The notes under the pieces are model-generated. The model made no database searches and was not told the origin of the DNA. It saw only the letters and a list, made by a program, of their open reading frames with translations. This document shows, piece after piece, positions 7,752 to 12,850 of a stretch of DNA of 12,850 nucleotides. The position numbers and the translations under genes are program-made. Each line of letters opens with the position of its first letter. The first letter of the stretch is position 1. This DNA comes from Gammaproteobacteria bacterium (GTDB taxonomy: Bacteria; Pseudomonadota; Gammaproteobacteria; HK1), in the NCBI GenBank assembly GCA_022822245.1, contig JAJECB010000147.1, forward strand, positions 1-12,850. The letters run 5' to 3'.

Positions 7752-10094
7752 TCAGTCGCCTGAAGCGGCGCCCGCGGCGCGGATCGCGCGCCATACCCGC
7801 TCCGGGGTCGCGGGCATGTCGAAGTCGGTGACGCCGACCGAGGCGAGCGCGTCGAGGACCGCGTTGATCGCGGCCGGCGGCGATCCGGCCGCCCCCGCTT
7901 CGCCGCAGCCCTTGATGTCGAGCGGGTTCCCCGGCGAAGGGGTGACCCACGGCTCGAACCCGAAGTCGGGGAGGTCGTCCGCGCGCGGGATGCAGTAGTC
8001 CATGAACGAGCCGCTCAGGAGCTGGCCCTCCCCGTCGTAGACGGTGTGCTCGAGGAGGGCCTGGCCGAGCCCCTGGGCGAGGCCGCCGTGTACCTGGCCC
8101 GCGAGAAGGAGGGGGTTCAGGACCTGCCCGAAGTCGTGCACCGCGGTGTACGCGGCGATGCGCACCGCTCCCGTCTCCGGGTCCACCTCGACCTCGCAGA
8201 GGTGGGTGCCGTAGGGATAGGTGTTGTTCTCGGGTTCGTATACGGCGGTCGCGTCGAGCCCGGGGGCGCCATCGGCGCGCAGGTGTCCGTCCGCCGCTGC
8301 GCGCGCCGTGGTGTCCGAGAGGGAAACGGCGAGGTCGGTCCCCGCCACCCGGAACGCCCCGTCCCGGAACTCGACGTCCGCCGCGGCCGCTTCGAGGGCA
8401 TCGGCCGCGATCGGCTTCGCGGTCTCGATCAGGCGGTCCACGGCCCTCACGAGCGCGCCCCCGCCCATCGGCAGGGACCAGGAGCCGCCGGTGCCGGTTC
8501 CGCTCACCACCCGGTCGGTGTCTCCCTGCACGACCCGGATCTTCTCGAAGGGAAGGCCGAGGCGCTCGTTCAGGAGCTGGCTGTACGCAGTCTCGTGCCC
8601 CTGGCCGTTCGACATCGAGCCGATGAGCAGGGTCACCGTCCCTTCCGGTTCGACGAGGAGGTCGGCGCGTTCGCTCAAGCCCGCCCCGCCGCCGCAGCGC
8701 TCGACATAGTTGGCGATGCCGAGCCCGCGAAGGCGCCCTCTGGCCTCCGTGTTCGTCCGCCGGGCCGGGAAGCCCGCCGCGTCGGCGCGTTCGAGGGCGG
8801 CTCGGAACACTGCGTCGAATTGACATGGGTCGTAGAGAAGCCCGGTTGGAGTTCGGTACGGAAAGGCGTCCGGGGGAATCAGATTGCGGCGGCGGAAATC
8901 GACCGGATCGAGCCCGACCTCCCGGGCCGCTGCGTCCATCAGCCGCTCCACGACGTAGAGCCCCTCCGGCCGCCCCGCGCCGCGGTAGGGATCGGTCGGC
9001 ACGGTATGGGTGAAGCAGGCCGCGACATCGGCGTGGGCGGCGGGGATTCGGTAGGTGTTGGTGGCCATCAGGGGTGCGAGGGTCGGCGGGATGGCGCCCC
9101 GCGACGCGGTGTACGCGCCGAGGTTCGCGAAATTCCGCATCCGAAGGCCCGTGATGCGGTGCTCGGGGTCGAGGGCGAGCTCGGCGTGGCTCACGAGGTC
9201 GCGCCCGTGGGCGTCGCCGAGGAACGCCTCCGACCGGTCCGCAACCCACTTGATCGGCCGGCCGAGATCGCGCGCGGCGATGGCCGCGAGGACGTGTTCC
9301 GGATAGAGCGAGTTCTTGCCCCCGAAGCCTCCTCCCACGTCGTGGACGAGCACCCGGATCCTTCCTTCCTCGACGTCGAGGATGGAAGAGAGCTGCCGCC
9401 GCACCCCATGCGGCATCTGGGTCGGGACTTCGAGGGTCCAGCGCTCTCCCTCGTACTCGGCGACGACTCCGCGCGCCTCGAGAGGACAGAGCTGAGCCCG
9501 GTTGTTGACGACGCGCCGGCGGACGATCCGGTGGGCGGCCGCGAACGCCGCTTCGGTCGCCGCCCGGTCGCCGATCTCCCAGCGGAACGAGATGTTGTCG
9601 GCGACCTCGTCCCAGACCGGCGTCCCGCCCGGCGCCTCGTCGACAGCGGTGACGGCGGGCAGGGGCTCGTAGTCGACCTCGATCCGCTCGCACGCGTCGC
9701 GCGCCTGCACGCGGGTGTCGGCGACCACGAAGGCGATGCTCTCGCCGACGAAGCGGACCCGATCGGCGGCGAGGACGGGCTGGTGCCGCTCGCGAAAGCG
9801 ATCGCCCTCCTGAATGCCCGCCCAGGGGGTCTCGGGGGGAGTCGCCATGCAGGCGATGTCGGCGACCCCGGCCATGGCGAGGTCCGCCCCGGTGTAGACC
9901 GCCCGCACCCCCGGCGCCGCCCGCGCCGGTCCGGCGTCGATGCCGGTGATCCGCGCGTGCGCAAAGGGCGCTCGCAGGACCACCGCGTGCAGGGCGCCGG
10001 CCGGCGTCCGGTCATCGATGAAACGTCCTTCTCCCCGCAGCAGCCGCGGGTCCTCGCGGCGAAGGACGGGCTGGCTCATCCCGAATCGGCCCAC
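7752..10094 (-). CDS. Xanthine dehydrogenase family molybdopterin-binding subunit (CoxL form II / aldehyde oxidase type)
   Basis: A 780-residue catalytic subunit of the molybdenum hydroxylase family, cytosolic, expected to carry molybdopterin cytosine dinucleotide. The N-terminal a/b hammerhead domain covers about residues 10-160 (RREDPRLLRGEGRF, FVGESIAFVVADT). The Mo-binding domains follow: GGGFGGK at 254-260, PYRGAGR at 369-375, SNGQGHET at 495-502 and KGCGEAGAAG at 728-737, with the catalytic glutamate E732. In CO dehydrogenase proper the active loop reads AYXCSFR. PYRGAGR places this in the form II or general aldehyde/heterocycle hydroxylase group, so CO oxidation is unlikely. GTG 10094 is chosen because GAGGAG lies 8 bases upstream; ATG 10079 is a weaker alternative. 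It follows the HcrB-like gene after 52 bases and is presumably its operon partner. No iron-sulfur or FAD subunit of its own is visible. Substrate unknown. Confidence 0.9.
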   Translation of the reverse strand: MGRFGMSQPVLRREDPRLLRGEGRFIDDRTPAGALHAVVLRAPFAHARITGIDAGPARAAPGVRAVYTGADLAMAGVADIACMATPPETPWAGIQEGDRFRERHQPVLAADRVRFVGESIAFVVADTRVQARDACERIEVDYEPLPAVTAVDEAPGGTPVWDEVADNISFRWEIGDRAATEAAFAAAHRIVRRRVVNNRAQLCPLEARGVVAEYEGERWTLEVPTQMPHGVRRQLSSILDVEEGRIRVLVHDVGGGFGGKNSLYPEHVLAAIAARDLGRPIKWVADRSEAFLGDAHGRDLVSHAELALDPEHRITGLRMRNFANLGAYTASRGAIPPTLAPLMATNTYRIPAAHADVAACFTHTVPTDPYRGAGRPEGLYVVERLMDAAAREVGLDPVDFRRRNLIPPDAFPYRTPTGLLYDPCQFDAVFRAALERADAAGFPARRTNTEARGRLRGLGIANYVERCGGGAGLSERADLLVEPEGTVTLLIGSMSNGQGHETAYSQLLNERLGLPFEKIRVVQGDTDRVVSGTGTGGSWSLPMGGGALVRAVDRLIETAKPIAADALEAAAADVEFRDGAFRVAGTDLAVSLSDTTARAAADGHLRADGAPGLDATAVYEPENNTYPYGTHLCEVEVDPETGAVRIAAYTAVHDFGQVLNPLLLAGQVHGGLAQGLGQALLEHTVYDGEGQLLSGSFMDYCIPRADDLPDFGFEPWVTPSPGNPLDIKGCGEAGAAGSPPAAINAVLDALASVGVTDFDMPATPERVWRAIRAAGAASGD

Positions 10095-10102
10095 GGTGCA
10101 GA

Positions 10103-10108
10103 CTCCTC
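10103..10108 (-). promoter_or_regulatory. Ribosome binding site supporting the GTG start of the molybdopterin subunit
   Basis: GAGGAG on the minus strand, 8 bases before GTG 10094. The internal ATG 10079, where the family-typical SQPVLRREDPR begins, has no comparable site. Confidence 0.6.
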
Positions 10109-10146
10109 GCTGACGCGTCTCGACGAAAGGGGAGCGGCGTGCTCCG

Positions 10147-11130
10147 TCAGCCGCCGTCGAAGAGGCGGCGGACGAGGCGCCGGGCGAGCACCCCGGCTGC
10201 GTGACGGCGGTAGTGGCCGCTCGTGAAGGTGGTGCGCATGGCCATGATCTGGCGGCGGACCAGCCCGCTCAGCCGCTCCATCGTCGCGTCGTCGAGGGGG
10301 CCTCCGCGGAGCGCGTCGGTGCCTTCGAGGCGGAGCGGGCGTGGGTTCGTGCCGGTGAACGCGAGGCGGAGGTCCGTGACCCGGCCTCCCTCGCGGGCGA
10401 CCCCGGCCGCGACGCCGGCGAGCGGGTAGTCGATGGACTGGCGCACGCGCACCTTGTCGTAGCCGGTGCGAAGGGCGGCTGGCCGGCGCGCCCGCACCGC
10501 CACCACGAGCTCGTCGGGCTCGAGGGCGAGGTAGCGCTCGCCGTCACCGGTGTAGAGGGATTCGAGGGGGAGGGTGCGGTTCCCTTCGGCCCCCGCGACC
10601 TCGACTTCCGGCGCGTCGAGGATGGCGAGGGCGGGAGCGAGGTCGCCGCTGTAGGTCGCGTAGCAGACCCGGCTCTTCGGCGCGACGTGGCAGATGTCCC
10701 CACCGTACTTGAGGCAGTAGTCGTTCGCGGCCCGCCACCACTCGCTCTGGTTGTAGTAGATGCAGCGGGTGTCGAGACAGAGGTTGCCGCCGACGGTGCC
10801 CATGGCGCGGTGGGTCGGGCCCGCGATCGAGCCCGCCGCGGCCGCGAGCCCGGGGAAGCCCGCGCGCACCCGGGGGTCCGCGGCGAGCTCGCGGATGGTG
10901 ACCCCGGCTCCGATGCGGAGCCGGTCGCCGTCGACCTCGATCCCCTTGATGTCCGCGACGCGGCCGAGATCGATGAGGGTCGCGGGCGGGTCGCCGATCC
11001 CGCGCCGGAGGTTCACCACGAGGTCCGTGCCGCCGCCGAGGAACCGGCTCCCCGGGTGATGGGCGCGGGCGGCGCGTACCTCGGCGATGCTCTTCGGGGC
11101 GAGGAGCTCCCATTCGGGGAGGACGTTCAC
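10147..11130 (-). CDS. hcrB: 4-hydroxybenzoyl-CoA reductase beta subunit-like FAD protein with extra [4Fe-4S] loop
   Basis: A 327-residue FAD-binding subunit of the molybdopterin dehydrogenase family. FAD motifs are [13 protein letters not shown] (30-42) and GTVGGNLC (111-118). The decisive feature is a cysteine-bearing insertion after the second motif, residues 118-163, containing C123, C139, C147 and C156 ([41 protein letters not shown]). Ordinary xanthine dehydrogenase and CoxM-type subunits lack it. In Thauera 4-hydroxybenzoyl-CoA reductase the equivalent loop binds a [4Fe-4S] cluster that feeds low-potential electrons inward to the molybdenum for reductive dehydroxylation. From memory the ligand spacing there is also 16, 8 and 9. 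The CO dehydrogenase flavoprotein-like C-terminal domain (about 220-325) closes the protein. The GTG start at 11130 overlaps the stop of the HcrA-like gene (GTGA), indicating translational coupling. The exact aryl-CoA substrate is inference. Confidence 0.88.
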   Translation of the reverse strand: MNVLPEWELLAPKSIAEVRAARAHHPGSRFLGGGTDLVVNLRRGIGDPPATLIDLGRVADIKGIEVDGDRLRIGAGVTIRELAADPRVRAGFPGLAAAAGSIAGPTHRAMGTVGGNLCLDTRCIYYNQSEWWRAANDYCLKYGGDICHVAPKSRVCYATYSGDLAPALAILDAPEVEVAGAEGNRTLPLESLYTGDGERYLALEPDELVVAVRARRPAALRTGYDKVRVRQSIDYPLAGVAAGVAREGGRVTDLRLAFTGTNPRPLRLEGTDALRGGPLDDATMERLSGLVRRQIMAMRTTFTSGHYRRHAAGVLARRLVRRLFDGG

Positions 11131-12850
11131 GCGGTCGCCCCGGGCGGCGGCCGGCCGCCGTTCCCCGCACCGCGGCGTGCTGCCGCCCGGGCTTCGCGCT
11201 CCGCCTCGCGGCGCCGGCGCTCGAGCGCCCGCCACACCCGGTCCGGGGTCACCGGCAGCTCGTCCATCCGAAGGCCGATGGCGTCCGCCACCGCGCTCGT
11301 CAGGGCCGGGAGGAAGCCCGCGAGGGAGCCCTCGCCCGCCTCCTTGGCCCCGAACGGGCCGAGGGGGTCGTTGCTCTCGACGATCTCGACTTCGATGGGG
11401 GGCGAGTCGGCGATCGTCGGCACCCGGTAGTCGAGCATGTTGGGAGCGGAGAGGAGCCCGTCCGCGTAGCCCGTCTCCTCGCTCATCGCCTGCCCCATGC
11501 CCATCCACACCGAGCCCTGCACCTGCCCCTCGACGGCGAGCCGGTTGAGGGCCTTGCCGCAGTCGTGGGCGACCCAGACCCGCTCGACCGCGACCTGCCC
11601 GGTCTCCTCGTCCACGCTCACCTCGACGACCTGCGCCGCGTAGCTGTAGCCGGTGCTCGAGCCGACCGTCGCCCCCCGGTACTTGCGTCCACCCTGCGCC
11701 TCGACCGGCGTGGAGAAGTTGCCCTTGACGGTGATCGTGCCGCTCTCGCGGAGCGCCGCCACCGCCACCTCGTCGAAAGTGAGGCCCCGGTCCTGGCTCC
11801 CCGCGCGGTACACCTCGCCCAGCACCTCCACGTCCTCCGGGCTCACCTCGAGCTCCCGGGCGGCCGCCGCGGTCAGGGTTGCGAGGAGCTGTTCCGCGGC
11901 CTCGATCGCCGCGTTGCCGACCATCACGGTGACCCGGGACGAGTACGCCCCGTTGTCCTTCGGAGTGACCTCGCTGTCGCTCGCGACGATGCGGATGCGG
12001 CCGGGGTCCACCCCGAGCACCTCCGTCACGCACTGCACGAGCACGGTGGACGAGCCCTGCCCGATCTCGGGGGCGCCGGTGAGGATCACCACCGATCCGT
12101 CGAAGTCGAGCTTGATGTGGACCGTCGCGTGCGGCTCGCCGGTCCAGTGGACGGGCTTCGACGCGCCGCTCACGTAGTGCGAGCACGCCATCCCGAGCCC
12201 GCGCCCCGCGGGGAGGCGCCCGCGCCGCTCGCGCCAGCCGCTCGCCCGCTCCACCCGGTCGAGGCATTCGGGGAGCCCGTAGCTGTTGACGAGGAGGTCG
12301 TTCGCGGTGACGGCGGGGGCGTCGATGAGGTTCGCGCGCCGCACCGCGAAGGGGTCGAGCCCGAGCTCCGCCGCCATCTCGTCGAGGAGGGCCTCGAAGG
12401 CGAAGCGCACGTTGACCGTGCCGTGCCCCCGCATAGCGCCGCAGGGCGGGGTGTTGGTGAGCACCCGGCGCCCGCGGTAGCGGACGTGCTCGAGGTCGTA
12501 GATCGCGTAGAGGAGCGAGCCCGAGTAGAGGATGGTGACGATCCCGTAGCCGGAGTAGGCGCCGCCGCGCTGCACGCTCTCGCACTCGACCCCGGTGATC
12601 CTGCCGTCGCGGCGGAGGCCGATCTTGAGGCGCACTGACTGCTCGGGACGCCCCCGGTGGGTGATGAAGGTCTCCTCGCGGGTCGTCACGAGGCGCACCG
12701 CGCCGCCCGCCCGGCGGGCGAGGAGGGCGCAGACGAGCTCGACGTGGAGGGTCTCGGTGCGGCATCCGAAGCCGCCGCCGATGTGGGGCTTCACCACCCG
12801 GATCTTCGACTTCTCCATCCGCAAGCAGCGTGCGAGCATGAGGTGCACGT
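11127..12850 (-). CDS. hcrA: 4-hydroxybenzoyl-CoA reductase alpha subunit-like molybdopterin protein (5' end cut by window edge)
   Basis: The C-terminal 573 residues of a molybdenum hydroxylase catalytic subunit; about 200 N-terminal residues lie beyond the right edge, so GTG 12848 is not the true start. Visible motifs are [19 protein letters not shown] (from visible residue 20), [85 protein letters not shown] and [13 protein letters not shown]. The last contains the catalytic-type glutamate (visible residue 506, codon 11333-11331). These match 4-hydroxybenzoyl-CoA reductase alpha subunits as I remember them, better than xanthine dehydrogenase or CoxL. The adjoining HcrB-type protein with the 4Fe-4S loop makes the assignment consistent. 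The last 30 residues are a basic, Ala/Arg/Gly-rich extension. The complex needs a gamma [2Fe-2S] subunit, expected upstream outside the window. Related dehydroxylases or hydroxylases of other aryl-CoA or heteroaromatic substrates cannot be excluded. Confidence 0.85.
   Translation of the reverse strand, partial: VHLMLARCLRMEKSKIRVVKPHIGGGFGCRTETLHVELVCALLARRAGGAVRLVTTREETFITHRGRPEQSVRLKIGLRRDGRITGVECESVQRGGAYSGYGIVTILYSGSLLYAIYDLEHVRYRGRRVLTNTPPCGAMRGHGTVNVRFAFEALLDEMAAELGLDPFAVRRANLIDAPAVTANDLLVNSYGLPECLDRVERASGWRERRGRLPAGRGLGMACSHYVSGASKPVHWTGEPHATVHIKLDFDGSVVILTGAPEIGQGSSTVLVQCVTEVLGVDPGRIRIVASDSEVTPKDNGAYSSRVTVMVGNAAIEAAEQLLATLTAAAARELEVSPEDVEVLGEVYRAGSQDRGLTFDEVAVAALRESGTITVKGNFSTPVEAQGGRKYRGATVGSSTGYSYAAQVVEVSVDEETGQVAVERVWVAHDCGKALNRLAVEGQVQGSVWMGMGQAMSEETGYADGLLSAPNMLDYRVPTIADSPPIEVEIVESNDPLGPFGAKEAGEGSLAGFLPALTSAVADAIGLRMDELPVTPDRVWRALERRRREAEREARAAARRGAGNGGRPPPGATA

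Noticed and set aside
7752..10094. Carbon monoxide dehydrogenase large subunit (CoxL form I)
   Set aside because: The active-site loop reads PYRGAGR rather than the AYXCSFR needed for CO oxidation, and no CoxS/CoxM genes adjoin it.
8046..10226. A 726-codon plus-strand open frame
   Set aside because: It lies opposite the 780-residue molybdopterin subunit, which has all family motifs. The translation is low-complexity and domain-free.
10147..12765. Reading the whole 872-codon minus-strand frame as one protein ending in HcrB
   Set aside because: Only the part from GTG 11130 is protein-like. The upstream part is an out-of-frame shadow of the HcrA-like gene, so this is not a fusion.

Overview
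The window is GC-rich (roughly 70% in the coding parts) with dense genes and Shine-Dalgarno sites. It looks like a free-living proteobacterium. Evidence for this is an H-NS-type nucleoid protein, a proteobacterial-type aspartate-semialdehyde dehydrogenase and a hybrid histidine kinase. I cannot name the taxon; a gamma- or betaproteobacterium is my inference.

Layout. (1) 1-1939, minus strand: a soluble GAF-PAS-HisKA-HATPase-REC hybrid histidine kinase, cut by the left edge, probably starting at TTG with a strong Shine-Dalgarno. (2) About 1940-3318: a gene-poor stretch of lower GC. It holds one clear gene, a small H-NS-family protein (minus) with a good extended -10 promoter, plus a doubtful small secreted ORF, an 8-bp inverted repeat and a strikingly A/T-rich patch just before the next gene. 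(3) 3319-4617, plus: a luciferase-like flavin monooxygenase. (4) 4652-5038, minus: a small multi-pass membrane protein. (5) 5290-7688, plus: a thiolase and an aspartate-semialdehyde dehydrogenase, 44 bases apart and probably co-transcribed. They end at a 16-bp perfect hairpin. (6) 12850-7752, minus: a three-gene molybdenum hydroxylase operon. It contains an HcrA-like catalytic subunit (cut by the right edge), an HcrB-like FAD subunit overlapping it by 4 bases, and a second, different catalytic subunit of the CoxL form II / aldehyde oxidase type.

How it may fit together. The HcrB-like protein has the four-cysteine insertion that sets 4-hydroxybenzoyl-CoA reductase apart from other xanthine dehydrogenase relatives. 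With the HcrA-like partner this points to reductive removal of a phenolic hydroxyl from an aryl-CoA or a related substrate. The [2Fe-2S] subunit is not in the window and should lie beyond the right edge. The convergently placed monooxygenase and thiolase suggest a catabolic locus for a ring compound ending in CoA thioester cleavage. The substrate is not determinable from sequence alone. The most unusual element is the second molybdopterin subunit, which shares an operon with HcrAB but has no small or FAD subunit of its own here.
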